NCBI RefSeq assembly: GCF_003732225.1
Contig: NZ_MOBJ01000003.1
Coordinates: forward strand, 55,097 to 119,096
Reading direction: 5' to 3'
Source: Pseudomonas brassicacearum
Lineage (GTDB): Bacteria > Pseudomonadota > Gammaproteobacteria > Pseudomonadales > Pseudomonadaceae
DNA: 64,000 bases
Both the position numbers and the translations under genes were made by a program. The notes below the pieces were generated by a model that made no database searches, was not told the DNA's origin, and saw only the letters and a program-made list of their open reading frames with translations. This document shows positions 1 to 8,769 of the stretch, in pieces. How positions within the stretch are numbered: the stretch's first letter is position 1; every line of letters starts with the position of its first letter.

Positions 1-958
1 GGGCCTGCAATCGCTCACTGAGCGCCGGGGCATCCTGCTGGCGAATGTTCGGCAGCAGCAGGCTTTGCCAAGGCGTCAGACGCAGGCTGCCGTCACCAAA
101 CGCCTCGGCCAGACGCGCCGCGCCTTTAAGCATCGAAGAATCCAGGCGTCCCAGAGGCGGGACAGCGCCGACATAAACCCGGTCTTCCTGGCGCTGTGGA
201 TAAGTGCCGATGTGCAACCCTGGCCGCGACCCGGGACGTTGCCAGCCACTGATCGGGGCCAACGGCACACGCTCGGCCAGTGCCTGCAACACCGACTCCA
301 GCGAACGCTCGGCCAGCACATGCCGCATGCGGGTCTGGTCCGGTCGCGCCAGATCGAGAAACAGCTCCAGCACCGCCACCACCAAAGCATGACCGTCATT
401 GCGCAACACCGCCCCTGCCGGCGTGTCCGTGGGGCACCCCGCCAGTCCGAAGGCCAGCACTGGCTCACCGTTGCATTCAACGGCGCTCAACCAAAGGTCG
501 TGAGGATGTTCGAGCATCGCCAACGCCTCGCCGCCGTCCAGCTGCACGGCAAACTTGGCCGACAGCTGGTGAAAACGTTCGTGGCTTTGCAAGGTGACGA
601 GTATCTGCTCGGCCAGCGGGCGAGTGTCGAACAGCATATGCCGATCGATGCCGGCACCAGGGCTGAGCATCAGGTTGCGTACATCATCTCCGGCCGCAGT
701 CTTTGGACCCAACCCGGCCGCCAGCAGGCTGTCGATCAATAACCGGTGCTCGCTGCCGATCCCGCGAATCTGCAGATTGGCACGGTTGGTCGCTTCGATC
801 ACTCCGCCGGCGTAACGCTCGGCGGCCTCGGCCACGGCCACGGCCTGGGCAGTGCTGATCGACCCGCCATTCAACTTGATCCGGCAGATGCCGCCGTCCG
901 ATGCCTGGACAATACGCAGCAACCCCGGGCAGGCCGAGGGGCGTAAGGCGGTGTGCAT
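1..958 (-). CDS. cobG: Precorrin-3B synthase CobG (3' end beyond window)
   Basis: Cobalamin (aerobic pathway) monooxygenase that converts precorrin-3A to precorrin-3B. The 319 visible codons read without a stop from an ATG at 958 to the window edge, so the C-terminal part is missing. The N-terminus (MHTALRPSACPGLLRI) leads into a nitrite/sulfite-reductase-like ferredoxin half-domain with segments such as 'GGICRIKLNGGSIS' and 'RANLQIRGIGSEHR', typical of CobG. The family's iron-sulfur and siroheme cysteines probably lie in the part outside the window. An in-frame TTG fifteen bases upstream is an alternative start. The gene is divergent from cobL, and about 130 bases separate the two starts, so the promoters probably share this gap. 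The long plus-strand frame over the same bases is an antisense shadow. Confidence 0.85.
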   Translation of the reverse strand, partial: MHTALRPSACPGLLRIVQASDGGICRIKLNGGSISTAQAVAVAEAAERYAGGVIEATNRANLQIRGIGSEHRLLIDSLLAAGLGPKTAAGDDVRNLMLSPGAGIDRHMLFDTRPLAEQILVTLQSHERFHQLSAKFAVQLDGGEALAMLEHPHDLWLSAVECNGEPVLAFGLAGCPTDTPAGAVLRNDGHALVVAVLELFLDLARPDQTRMRHVLAERSLESVLQALAERVPLAPISGWQRPGSRPGLHIGTYPQRQEDRVYVGAVPPLGRLDSSMLKGAARLAEAFGDGSLRLTPWQSLLLPNIRQQDAPALSERLQA

Positions 959-1090
959 CTGACGTTCGTTCAAGGGGGCGACCGGCTAAGAGGTAGGAGC
1001 ACTTCGCGGGCGAAGGCGCGGTATTATGCCTGCTTTGTCTGACGGCATGAAAAGCCTGCCCGTCGGAACACTAAAGTTTGAGGAATATAA

Positions 1091-2302
1091 ATGGCCCCCT
1101 GGCTGACAGTAGTAGGCATCGGTGAAGACGGCTTCAAGGGTCTGGGCAAGAATGCCCGGCGCGCGTTGCTCGGTGCCTCGCGGATTGTCGGTGGTCAACG
1201 GCAACTGGATCTGCTGCCCGTGTGCATTCGCGGTGAACGGCAGCTCTGGCCGAGTCCATTTTCCCTTGAGCCGGTACTGGCGCAACGCGGTGAGCCGATC
1301 TGTGTACTGGCCAGCGGCGATCCGATGCTGTTCGGCGTGGGCGCCAGCCTCGCGCGGCAAGTGCCGAGCAACGAGATACTGATTATCCCGGTCCCCTCTT
1401 CTTGTTCATTGGCGGCCGCGCGAATGGGCTGGCCGTTGCAAGAAGTCGTCACGCTGTCAGTAGTCGCCCGGCCCATCGCTGCGCTGAACGCTCAGTTGTT
1501 CAGCGGTGTTCGACTGCTGGTGCTCAGCAACGACGGACACAGCCCTGCCGCAATTGCCGCGCTGTTGCGCGAGCGAGGTTTCGGGCCGAGCCGGATGAGC
1601 GTACTGGAACACCTGGGCGGCGAGAGCGAACGACGTGTCGATGGCATCGCCAGCGACTGGACGGACCCGGCTATCGCCGACTTGAACCTGATTGCCATTG
1701 AATGCATTGCCGAACCCGACACGCCGCGCCTGTCGCGACTGGCCGGCCTGCCAGATGCAGCTTTCAAGCACGACGGCCAACTGACCAAGCGCGACGTGCG
1801 CGCCATCACTCTTGCCCGCCTGGCGCCGATGCCCGGTGAACTGTTGTGGGATGTCGGTGCCGGCAGCGGCTCGATCGGCATCGAGTGGATGCGTGCTCAT
1901 CCGAGTTGCCGCACGCAGGCGATCGAGGCCGATGCTGGCCGCCAGCAACTGATCGAACACAACCGCGACGCCCTCGGCGTGCCCGGACTGCAACTGATTC
2001 GCGGCAGTGCGCCGCAAGCGCTGGCCGGCCTTGAGCGGCCCGATGCGATCTTCATCGGTGGCGGCGTGACTCGTGACGGCGTGCTCGACACCTGCTGGGC
2101 GCAGCTCAAACCCGGTGGTCGGCTGGTCGCCAACGCGGTCACCCTGCAAAGCGAAATGACCTTGATGGCCTGGCGCGAACAACACGGTGGCGAGCTGACG
2201 CGGATTCATATCGCTCAGGCGCAGCCACTGGGAGAGTTCGACACCTGGCGTCAGGCGTTGCCGATTACCTTGCTGGACGTGGTTAAACCCTTTGATGCGT
2301 GA
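1091..2302 (+). CDS. cobL: Precorrin-6Y C5,15-methyltransferase (decarboxylating), CbiE-CbiT fusion
   Basis: Bifunctional corrin-ring enzyme that methylates C5 and C15 and decarboxylates the acetate side chain of precorrin-6Y, giving precorrin-8. The 403-residue protein has the CbiE-type methyltransferase domain at about 1-200 (start [11 protein letters not shown]; '[12 protein letters not shown]' SAM loop) and the CbiT domain at about 215-400 with the class I SAM motif '[17 protein letters not shown]'. The length fits the CobL fusion. A GAGG Shine-Dalgarno sits just before the ATG. It is the first gene of a tight cobL-cbiD-cobK operon; its stop overlaps the next start by eight bases. Confidence 0.93.
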   Translation: MAPWLTVVGIGEDGFKGLGKNARRALLGASRIVGGQRQLDLLPVCIRGERQLWPSPFSLEPVLAQRGEPICVLASGDPMLFGVGASLARQVPSNEILIIPVPSSCSLAAARMGWPLQEVVTLSVVARPIAALNAQLFSGVRLLVLSNDGHSPAAIAALLRERGFGPSRMSVLEHLGGESERRVDGIASDWTDPAIADLNLIAIECIAEPDTPRLSRLAGLPDAAFKHDGQLTKRDVRAITLARLAPMPGELLWDVGAGSGSIGIEWMRAHPSCRTQAIEADAGRQQLIEHNRDALGVPGLQLIRGSAPQALAGLERPDAIFIGGGVTRDGVLDTCWAQLKPGGRLVANAVTLQSEMTLMAWREQHGGELTRIHIAQAQPLGEFDTWRQALPITLLDVVKPFDA

Positions 2303-3392
2303 CGAAACCGCCGAACAACCCGCGCCCCTGCGCAGTGGCCTGACCACTGGCAGCTGCGCCACCGCGACCAGCCTCGCCGCCGCACGCCTGCTGCTCGGCG
2401 CGGTGACTAGCGATGCGGTAGAAATCATCCTGCCCAAAGGCAAGCAGGTGCAGATGCGCCTGGAGTTTTGTCGCCTCACGGGTGATGGCGCCGAAGCCGG
2501 CACCCTCAAGGATGCCGGCGACGACCCGGACGTGACCCACGGTGCATTGCTCTACAGTCAGGTGCGTTTGATCAGCGAGCCCGGTATTCGCTTCAGTGCC
2601 GGCAAAGGGGTTGGCACTGTCACGCGCCCAGGGCTGGTATTGAGTGTCGGCGAACCGGCGATCAATCCGGTGCCGCGCAAGATGATCACCGACCACCTGC
2701 TACTGCTCGCGCAAGAGTTCAGCTACGGCGGCGGTTTTGAAGTGACGGTCAACGTCGAGGACGGCGAGGCCCTGGCGCTGAAAACCATGAACCCGCGATT
2801 GGGCATTCTTGGCGGGCTGTCGATCCTCGGCACCAGCGGCATCGTCCGGCCGTTTTCCTGCGCGGCGTATATCGCCTCTATCCACCAGGGCATCGACGTC
2901 GCCAAAACCAACGGTTACCTGCATATCGCCGCCTGCACCGGCAACGCCAGCGAGGACACCATGCGCCGGGTCTATGACCTGCCGGAAATCGCCCTGATCG
3001 AAATGGGCGACTTCGTCGGTGCGGTGCTCAAACATCTACGCAAAGTGCCTGTGGATAAACTGAGCATTTGCGGCGGCTTCGGCAAGATCAGCAAACTCGC
3101 CGCCGGACATATGGATCTGCACAGTCGCCACTCCAGCATCGACCTGCCGCAACTGGCCGAATGGGCGGCGGACGTTGGCGCAGACCCGGCATTGCAGCAA
3201 GGCATTCGCGAGGCCAATACCAGCCAGCAAGCCCTGGCGATGGCCAGCGCCGCCGGTATCGCCCTCGGTGATGCGGTGTGCCAGCACGCGCTGGATTTCG
3301 CCCGCAGCGTGGTGCCCTCGCAGGTTCAGGTCGAGGTGTTTGCCATCGATCGCCAAGGTGGCATCGTCGGCCACGCCGGGGGATTTCAATGA
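2295..3392 (+). CDS. cbiD: Cobalt-precorrin-5B (C1)-methyltransferase
   Basis: CbiD methylates C1 of the corrin macrocycle. The 365-residue protein opens with the family signature '[19 protein letters not shown]', followed by 'GDDPDVTHG' and '[32 protein letters not shown]' segments (quoted in part), all typical of CbiD. I chose the ATG at 2295; an in-frame TTG one codon earlier is less likely. The start overlaps the end of cobL, which suggests translational coupling. The presence of CbiD, usually tied to the anaerobic route, beside CobG and CobL is normal in Pseudomonas cobalamin loci. Confidence 0.93.
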   Translation: MRDETAEQPAPLRSGLTTGSCATATSLAAARLLLGAVTSDAVEIILPKGKQVQMRLEFCRLTGDGAEAGTLKDAGDDPDVTHGALLYSQVRLISEPGIRFSAGKGVGTVTRPGLVLSVGEPAINPVPRKMITDHLLLLAQEFSYGGGFEVTVNVEDGEALALKTMNPRLGILGGLSILGTSGIVRPFSCAAYIASIHQGIDVAKTNGYLHIAACTGNASEDTMRRVYDLPEIALIEMGDFVGAVLKHLRKVPVDKLSICGGFGKISKLAAGHMDLHSRHSSIDLPQLAEWAADVGADPALQQGIREANTSQQALAMASAAGIALGDAVCQHALDFARSVVPSQVQVEVFAIDRQGGIVGHAGGFQ

Positions 3393-4114
3393 AACGTCTG
3401 TTACTGCTCGGCGGCGTCACCGAAGCCTTGGCGATTGCCCGAACCCTCGGTCCGCAACATATCTATAGCCTGGCGGGCGTGGGTCGGGTGCCGACCGATC
3501 TGAACTGCCAGGTGCGTGTCGGTGGCTATGGCGGCGCTGAAGGCCTGACGCAATTCATCAAGGATCAAGGCATTGAGCTGTTGCTCGACGCCACTCACCC
3601 CTACGCCGCGCAAATCAGCCAGAACGCCGCCATCGCCGCGCGACAAAGCGGCATCCCGTGCTGGGCACTGCGCCGCCCGGCATGGCAAGCGCAGGCTGGA
3701 GATGACTGGCGCGAAGTCAGCGACTGGGCCGAGCTGATCGAAGCGCTGAAACCGTTCAAGCGTCCACTGTTTACCTTGGGCCGCGAGCCGTTGCAGCACC
3801 TGGATGAAATCCCGCCCGAGCAGTTCTGGACCTTGCGCGCGCTGGAGGTTTATCCCGGCAACGAGCGTTGTGAAGTGATCGGTGCACGCGGACCGTTTTT
3901 CATCGAAGACGAACGCGCGCTGTTCGAACGCCGGCAGATCGATGTGCTGATCAGCAAAAACAGCGGCAGCAGCGCCACCGAACCCAAGCTTGAAGTGGCC
4001 CGCGAACGCGGGGTGCCGGTGTTGATCCTCAAGCGGCCGGTGTTGCCGGGGGTTGAGCGGGAGTTCTTGACGCTCGAGGAAACACTTGAGGCGTTGGCTG
4101 CCTTCAGTCGATGA
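3389..4114 (+). CDS. cobK: Precorrin-6A reductase CobK
   Basis: NAD(P)H-dependent reductase that turns precorrin-6A into precorrin-6Y, the substrate of CobL. The 241-residue protein starts [18 protein letters not shown], a Rossmann-like nucleotide-binding start, and carries the family segments '[17 protein letters not shown]' and '[20 protein letters not shown]'. The ATG overlaps the cbiD stop as ATGA, so it is the third translationally coupled gene of the operon. A longer open frame reaches upstream inside cbiD but is not needed. The gene order cobL-cbiD-cobK divergent from cobG matches other pseudomonads. Confidence 0.93.
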   Translation: MKRLLLLGGVTEALAIARTLGPQHIYSLAGVGRVPTDLNCQVRVGGYGGAEGLTQFIKDQGIELLLDATHPYAAQISQNAAIAARQSGIPCWALRRPAWQAQAGDDWREVSDWAELIEALKPFKRPLFTLGREPLQHLDEIPPEQFWTLRALEVYPGNERCEVIGARGPFFIEDERALFERRQIDVLISKNSGSSATEPKLEVARERGVPVLILKRPVLPGVEREFLTLEETLEALAAFSR

Positions 4115-4140
4115 GGCAGGATCACTTGCTTGCATGAACA

Positions 4141-4156
4141 GTAACCTATTTGTTAC
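4141..4156. promoter_or_regulatory. Small palindrome upstream of toxin-antitoxin genes, possible operator
   Basis: GTAAC-(6)-GTTAC, a perfect 5-bp inverted repeat centred about 22 bases before the GTG start of the toxin gene. Type II toxin-antitoxin complexes usually bind such palindromes to repress their own operon. The arms are short, so a chance match is possible. Confidence 0.3.
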
Positions 4157-4170
4157 CTTCAGGGCCGCCT

Positions 4171-4506
4171 GTGATCACACTCGAAGAATACCTTCAGGAC
4201 AACGATACAAGCCCGTTCGGGCGCTGGTTCTCCACCTTGGACGCGCAGGCGGCACGCAAGGTGTCCAACGCTCTGGTGCGACTGGAAATCGGCAATACAT
4301 CCAACATCAAATGGTTCGACGGTCTCGGCGAATACCGCATCAATTGGGGTCCGGGATACAGAATCTATTTGGTGCAAGAGGGTAAGCGTCTCATCATCCT
4401 GTTTGGAGGAGGCGATAAGTCCACCCAGAAAAAGGATATCAAACAGGCAAAAACACTCGTTGCCGAATTTCGGACCCGGAAAAAAGCTGAAAGGAACATG
4501 AGGTAA
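4171..4506 (+). CDS. RelE/ParE-family toxin (HigB-like, addiction-module killer protein)
   Basis: Probable type II toxin of the RelE/ParE superfamily in the subgroup known as 'putative addiction module killer protein' (Gp49/HigB-like); such toxins are usually mRNA interferases. From the GTG at 4171 it is 111 residues: VITLEEYLQ..., 'RLEIGNTSNIKWFDGLGEYRI', 'GPGYRIYL', 'LIILFGGGDKSTQKKDIKQAK', which match the beta-sheet core and basic C-terminus of the family. An in-frame TTG at 4150 would add seven residues. AGGG lies before the GTG. Its stop is four bases before the antitoxin start, the toxin-first order usual for HigBA. Activity is inferred only. Confidence 0.8.
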   Translation: MITLEEYLQDNDTSPFGRWFSTLDAQAARKVSNALVRLEIGNTSNIKWFDGLGEYRINWGPGYRIYLVQEGKRLIILFGGGDKSTQKKDIKQAKTLVAEFRTRKKAERNMR

Positions 4507-4510
4507 CGCA

Positions 4511-4834
4511 ATGGCTCTCACCCGAAGTTACAAACATACGATTGCCGAACGCGCCCAGCGTGACCCTGAGTTCGCCCAGGCGTTATTGGATGAGGCTGCT
4601 ACTCTGTTCCTCAATGGAGAACCGGAAATCGCCCGGATCATTCTTCGCGACCTGGTCAATGCCACCGTAGGTTTCGAAGAGTTGGCAAAGGAAACGTCAA
4701 AACCCAGCAAGAGCTTGCATAGAATGTTGTCTGCCAAGGGCAACCCAAGCATGGATAACCTGGCGGCGATATTTGCAGTCATTCGAACGACACTCGGCGT
4801 AGATATACAAGTGCATGCCGTACCTGCTCACTGA
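4511..4834 (+). CDS. HigA-like antitoxin, helix-turn-helix protein
   Basis: Partner antitoxin of the preceding gene, 107 residues, of the 'probable addiction module antidote' group. The second half contains a helix-turn-helix region ('GFEELAKETSKPSKSLHRML', then 'NPSMDNLAAIFAVIRTTLGV') resembling an XRE-type DNA reader. The N-terminal half (AERAQRDPEFAQALLDEAA) probably contacts the toxin. A GAGG ribosome site overlaps the end of the toxin gene. It probably represses the pair through the upstream palindrome. A short GC hairpin with a T-run follows. Confidence 0.78.
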   Translation: MALTRSYKHTIAERAQRDPEFAQALLDEAATLFLNGEPEIARIILRDLVNATVGFEELAKETSKPSKSLHRMLSAKGNPSMDNLAAIFAVIRTTLGVDIQVHAVPAH

Positions 4835-4866
4835 CAGGAATGAATCGAAGGCCGCTGCGACACCAC

Positions 4867-4884
4867 ACCGCACGGCGGTTTTTT
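4867..4884 (+). terminator. Possible intrinsic terminator after toxin-antitoxin pair
   Basis: ACCGC-acg-GCGGT hairpin followed directly by six T residues. The stem is only five base pairs, so the call is modest, but the position after the antitoxin stop and before the copper genes fits. Confidence 0.45.
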
Positions 4885-4946
4885 ACTTATCGCCCCCGAT
4901 CAGGCTAAATACCCGGCTTGATCATCCACCCAACCGGATATGAACC

Positions 4947-5348
4947 ATGTCCCGACAACGGCTAGCATTTGCCTGGATCGCCTGCTTCGCAGTGCTGTTC
5001 AACATGCTTGCCATGCCGATGTCCGGTGCGATGGCGCAAGGTACCAGTCAGTCGCCGGCCGAACAATTGTTGTGGGGCAGTTTCTGCTCGTCCAGCGGGA
5101 CGAAGCTGGTGGCGATTTCTCTGGGCAAGCTTGAGCAAAAAGCCCCTTCGGGCGACGATCACTCGAACATGCAGCATTGCTGGTGTTGCTCAGGCTCGGC
5201 GCCTCTGGTGGCGTTGCCGGGCCATGTTCCGCAGCTGTATTTCGCGCGTTTCGAGGCCAATCGAAGCCGACCTGCACCGACCCTCGACATCCCCACGCCG
5301 CGCCAGCAATGGCCCAGCCTCAATCCCCGAGCGTCTCCTCTAGTCTGA
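4947..5348 (+). CDS. DUF2946 family protein, secreted or membrane-anchored
   Basis: A 133-residue member of the DUF2946 family, which in proteobacteria is found almost only beside copper genes. The N-terminus (RLAFAWIACFAVLFNMLAMPMSGAMA) is a signal peptide or membrane anchor. Near residue 75 lies the His/Cys cluster 'SNMQHCWCCSGSAPL', which may bind metal. It is the first gene of the run DUF2946 - PCu(A)C - DUF2946 - copper receptor. The biochemical role is unknown; a periplasmic copper-handling function is inferred from context. Confidence 0.78.
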   Translation: MSRQRLAFAWIACFAVLFNMLAMPMSGAMAQGTSQSPAEQLLWGSFCSSSGTKLVAISLGKLEQKAPSGDDHSNMQHCWCCSGSAPLVALPGHVPQLYFARFEANRSRPAPTLDIPTPRQQWPSLNPRASPLV

Positions 5349-5395
5349 TTACCGTCGCAATTGATCTGCGTGTTTAATCGTTCTGGAGAACTGCC

Positions 5396-5875
5396 ATGTT
5401 GAAGAAACTCATCGTTCTGGCCGCCTTGTTGCTGCCCGCCTGCTTTGCCAATGCCCACGAATACAAAGCCGGCGAACTGGAAATCGCGCACCCTTGGTCG
5501 CAAGAGCTACCGCCCAACGCGCCAACGGTTGCGGCCTATTTCGTGATTCACAACAACGGCAAAACCGCCGACCGCTTGCTTGGCGTTGCTTCGCCGATCT
5601 CGGGAAAAGCCGAGCTGCACGAGCATGTGAAGCAAAATGATCTGATGAAGATGCAGCAAGTGCCAAGCGTCGAGATTCCGGCGGGCGGCGACATCACGTT
5701 CGCGCCGATGGCTTATCACGTGATGCTGCTGGAGCTCAAAGACCGCAGCCTGCTCCACGATGGCAAGCGCTTCCCGCTGACCCTGCATTTCGAAAAATCC
5801 GGCGACGTGACCGTTGAGGTCGCGGTACAGAAACAACCGCCCGCCGGCACCGAAGAGCACAAGCACGCCCAGTAA
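5396..5875 (+). CDS. Periplasmic copper chaperone PCu(A)C
   Basis: PCu(A)C-family chaperone that binds Cu(I) in the periplasm and in other bacteria helps load cytochrome oxidase. It has 159 residues with signal peptide MLKKLIVLAALLLPACFANA and a cupredoxin-like domain. The family motif H-x10-M-x21-H-x-M is exact: His75, Met86, His108, Met110, with extra ligand candidates His77 and Met84. The tail EEHKHAQ is His-containing. It sits between two DUF2946 genes and upstream of an OprC-type receptor, so it may accept copper that enters through that receptor. Confidence 0.92.
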   Translation: MLKKLIVLAALLLPACFANAHEYKAGELEIAHPWSQELPPNAPTVAAYFVIHNNGKTADRLLGVASPISGKAELHEHVKQNDLMKMQQVPSVEIPAGGDITFAPMAYHVMLLELKDRSLLHDGKRFPLTLHFEKSGDVTVEVAVQKQPPAGTEEHKHAQ

Positions 5876-5893
5876 TCACAGCCTGAAAACCCT

Positions 5894-6349
5894 GTGAACG
5901 CACGGCGCTCGCTCAGCGTCAGGCGACCAGTGCCGCGTAATACCTCGTTGAAGGTTGCGCGCGGTAGCTGGATCAGCCTGTTCGCCATGTTGATGATCTT
6001 TATCGGCCCACTGATCTCTCAGTCGATGCCGATGGATCAACGCATGCCGATGCCTGTAAACATGAGCATGTCGATGGACATGGACATGTCGGCAAACGCC
6101 CATGCCGAGCACGGAGCGCAAGCGGCTGCCAAACACTGCGCACCAAAACCCGATCACCACGCGCTCTGGGAGAAATGCGGCTATTGCAGCCTGCTCTTCA
6201 ACTGCCCCGCGCTGCCCGGCGGTGTGTCATTCGCTGCTTTCGACACCCCGCCCGCCCATAGTTTCATCAGCCCCTCCCCCCGCCTGGGCCATGCCCGGCA
6301 AACGGTCTTCCCCGGCGCCCGTACACGCGCCCCGCCCATCCTCGCGTAA
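5894..6349 (+). CDS. DUF2946 family protein with Met/His-rich segment
   Basis: Second DUF2946 protein, 151 residues from a GTG start eighteen bases after the chaperone gene. A hydrophobic segment at about 25-45 (WISLFAMLMIFIGPLIS) is followed by a strikingly Met-rich stretch (MPMDQRMPMPVNMSMSMD...) and then His residues and the cysteines of 'EKCGYCSLLFNCPAL'. Met-x-Met and Cys-x2-Cys patterns are typical Cu(I) ligands. The C-terminus is Pro/Arg-rich. Function is not established; it probably takes part in copper traffic at the inner membrane. Confidence 0.75.
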   Translation: MNARRSLSVRRPVPRNTSLKVARGSWISLFAMLMIFIGPLISQSMPMDQRMPMPVNMSMSMDMDMSANAHAEHGAQAAAKHCAPKPDHHALWEKCGYCSLLFNCPALPGGVSFAAFDTPPAHSFISPSPRLGHARQTVFPGARTRAPPILA

Positions 6350-6440
6350 ACACCCACACCCCTACTCATACGGCCGACTGTAGAGAACGACAGCCGCAGG
6401 CTGCTGGCCGTGTTGTTGACGACTGATTGATGGAACCTTT

Positions 6441-8558
6441 ATGTCCAGGTTTTCTGCTGACACACGCTTGAGCGCTGCTCAGGCATTCTTCGCCCTGAAC
6501 GCGCCACGCGCCCATTTCAAACAGGCCACTGCCGTTCTGTGCGGCGCCCTGCTTTCCCCGCTGGCCAGCGCGGCCGAGCAACCGATAGATCACAGCCAGC
6601 ACACCGAAGAGCTGAGCCCGACGGTCATCACCGCCATCGCCCCAAGCTCACCGCTGACCATCGTCACCAACCCCAAAGATCCGCGCCAACCGGTGCCGGC
6701 CAGCGACGGTGGCGACTATCTGAAGACCATTCCCGGCTTCGCGCTGGTTCGCAATGGCGGCACCAACGGCGATCCGGTGCTGCGCGGCATGTTCGGCTCA
6801 AGGCTGAACATTCTCACCAATGGCGGCATGATCCTCGGTGCCTGCCCTGGCCGCATGGACGCCCCGACCTCCTACATTTCACCGGAAACCTACGACAAGC
6901 TGACCGTCATCAAAGGCCCGCAAACCGTACTCTGGGGACCTGGCGCTTCTGCCGGCACCATCCTGTTCGACCGCGAACCGGAAAGCTTCGGCGAACTGGG
7001 CACTCGGGTGAACGCCAGCCTGCTGGCCGGCTCCAACGGGCGTTTCGACAAACTCGTCGACGCCGCTGCCGGTGGCCCACAGGGCTACATACGGGTGATC
7101 GGCAATACCGCTCACGCCGACGATTACCGTGACGGCAACAACGATACCGTGCCATCGCGCTACGACAAATGGAACGGCGATGTCGCCCTGGGCTGGACGC
7201 CCGACGCCGATACGCTGCTGGAACTGACCGCCGGCAAGGGCGACGGTGAGGCACGTTCTGCCGGTCGCGGCATGGACGGTTCGCAGTTCAAGCGCGAAAG
7301 CCTGGGCCTGCGTTTCGAGAAGTCGAACCTCGGCGAGGTGCTGGATAAGCTCGAAGCACAGGTCTACTACAACTACGCCGACCACGTGATGGACAACTAC
7401 ACCCTGCGCACGCCGTCCGGCACTGGAATGATGTCTGGCCCCATGGCCTCCAACGTCGACCGCCGAACGCTTGGCGCACGAATCAAGGCCACCTGGCGCT
7501 GGGCCGATGTGCAGTTGATCAGTGGTATCGATGCGCAGACCAACGAACACCGTAAGCGTGCCGCCATGGGCATCGATACTTACAAGGACGTGCCACGCGA
7601 AAATGATGCGGACTTCCACAATTACGGAGTTTTCGGTGAGCTGACCTGGTACGCCACCGACCGTGATCGCCTGATCAGCGGTGCGCGACTGGACCGCGCC
7701 TCGGCCAGGGATTTTCGCCAGACTATCGGCTCCGGGAAGAACCCGACTGCCGACGAGACCCGTGCCGATACCTTGCCAAGCGGTTTCGTGCGCTACGAGC
7801 ATGACCTGGCGGACAGCCCGACCACGCTCTACGCAGGTCTCGGCCACGCTGAACGCTTCCCGGATTACTGGGAGCTGTTCTCGCCGAAATCCGGCCCTGC
7901 CGGTTCGCTCAACGCCTTCGATTCGATCAAGCCTGAGAAAACCACCCAGCTCGATGTCGGCCTGCAATACAAAACCCAGGACCTCGAAGCCTGGGTCTCG
8001 GGTTATGTCGGCGAAGTGCACGACTACATCCTGTTCGATTACACCCCCGGCATGATGGGCATGACCTCACGGGCCGAGAACATCAATGCGCGAATCATGG
8101 GTGGCGAACTCGGCGCAGCCTACAACCTCACCTCCCACTGGAAAGCCGACGCGACCCTGGCCTACGCCTGGGGCAAAGACACCACCCACGACACGGCACT
8201 GCCGCAAATGCCACCGCTGGAGGCACGTTTCGGCCTGACCTACAGCGAAGACAACTGGAGTGCCGGCGCCTTGTGGCGAGTGGTCGCGGCGCAGAACCGC
8301 ATCGAGCAGAACAAGGGCAACGTGGTCGGCAAGGACTACGGCACCAGCCCTGGTTTCGGTGTGTTCTCGCTCAACGGCGCCTACCGCATCGACAAGCACT
8401 GGAAGGTCAGCACGGGCGTCGACAACCTGTTTGGCAAGGCTTACGCCGAGCACTTGAACCTGGCCGGCAACGCCGGGTTCGGCTACCCGGCCAATGACCC
8501 GCAAGCGATCAACGAACCAGGGCGCACGTTCTGGACCAAGGTCGATATGAGCTTCTAA
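6441..8558 (+). CDS. oprC: TonB-dependent copper receptor (OprC type)
   Basis: Outer-membrane TonB-dependent transporter of the copper-receptor family, 705 residues with an unusually long N-terminus before 'LASAAEQ'. The plug domain (about 75-185) carries 'GDPVLRGMFGSRLNILTNG', and the barrel ends with the aromatic terminus 'FWTKVDMSF'. The copper site known from P. aeruginosa OprC (CxxxM plus HxM) is present: Cys135-x3-Met139 in 'GACPGRM' and His315-x-Met317 in 'ADHVMDN'. It follows the PCu(A)C and DUF2946 genes on the same strand. It lacks an obvious N-terminal signalling domain, so control is probably by a separate regulator. Confidence 0.92.
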   Translation: MSRFSADTRLSAAQAFFALNAPRAHFKQATAVLCGALLSPLASAAEQPIDHSQHTEELSPTVITAIAPSSPLTIVTNPKDPRQPVPASDGGDYLKTIPGFALVRNGGTNGDPVLRGMFGSRLNILTNGGMILGACPGRMDAPTSYISPETYDKLTVIKGPQTVLWGPGASAGTILFDREPESFGELGTRVNASLLAGSNGRFDKLVDAAAGGPQGYIRVIGNTAHADDYRDGNNDTVPSRYDKWNGDVALGWTPDADTLLELTAGKGDGEARSAGRGMDGSQFKRESLGLRFEKSNLGEVLDKLEAQVYYNYADHVMDNYTLRTPSGTGMMSGPMASNVDRRTLGARIKATWRWADVQLISGIDAQTNEHRKRAAMGIDTYKDVPRENDADFHNYGVFGELTWYATDRDRLISGARLDRASARDFRQTIGSGKNPTADETRADTLPSGFVRYEHDLADSPTTLYAGLGHAERFPDYWELFSPKSGPAGSLNAFDSIKPEKTTQLDVGLQYKTQDLEAWVSGYVGEVHDYILFDYTPGMMGMTSRAENINARIMGGELGAAYNLTSHWKADATLAYAWGKDTTHDTALPQMPPLEARFGLTYSEDNWSAGALWRVVAAQNRIEQNKGNVVGKDYGTSPGFGVFSLNGAYRIDKHWKVSTGVDNLFGKAYAEHLNLAGNAGFGYPANDPQAINEPGRTFWTKVDMSF

Positions 8559-8580
8559 AACACCAGGCAAGGACGCCATA

Positions 8581-8716
8581 CCCGTAGCAGCTGGCGAAGC
8601 CTGCGTTCGGCCGCGTAGCGGTCGTAATCCACACGATGCGATCCATCTGGATAACCGCGAACTGAGGTTTTACGACTGCTGCGCAGCCGAACGCAGGCTG
8701 CGCCAGCTGCTACGGG
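8581..8716. repeat. REP doublet (inverted pair)
   Basis: Two copies of a 47-bp CGTAGCAGCTGGCG-type REP element in inverted orientation (8581-8627 and 8670-8716) around a 42-bp spacer. They could form a long stem in RNA. The pair fills the gap between the copper receptor and the PepSY gene. Confidence 0.8.
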
Positions 8717-8769
8717 ACCGAGGCATCACTCGAACAATTACAGATTCATTGCCAAGCGGAGCGCTCCCA

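Noticed and set aside
65..742. Long plus-strand open frame opposite cobG
   Set aside because: It is antisense to clear CobG coding sequence, has low-complexity Arg/Gln-rich translation and no recognisable motif.
959..1090. Cobalamin riboswitch between cobG and cobL
   Set aside because: No B12-box-like GCCACTG motif was seen and the interval is too short for a full riboswitch.
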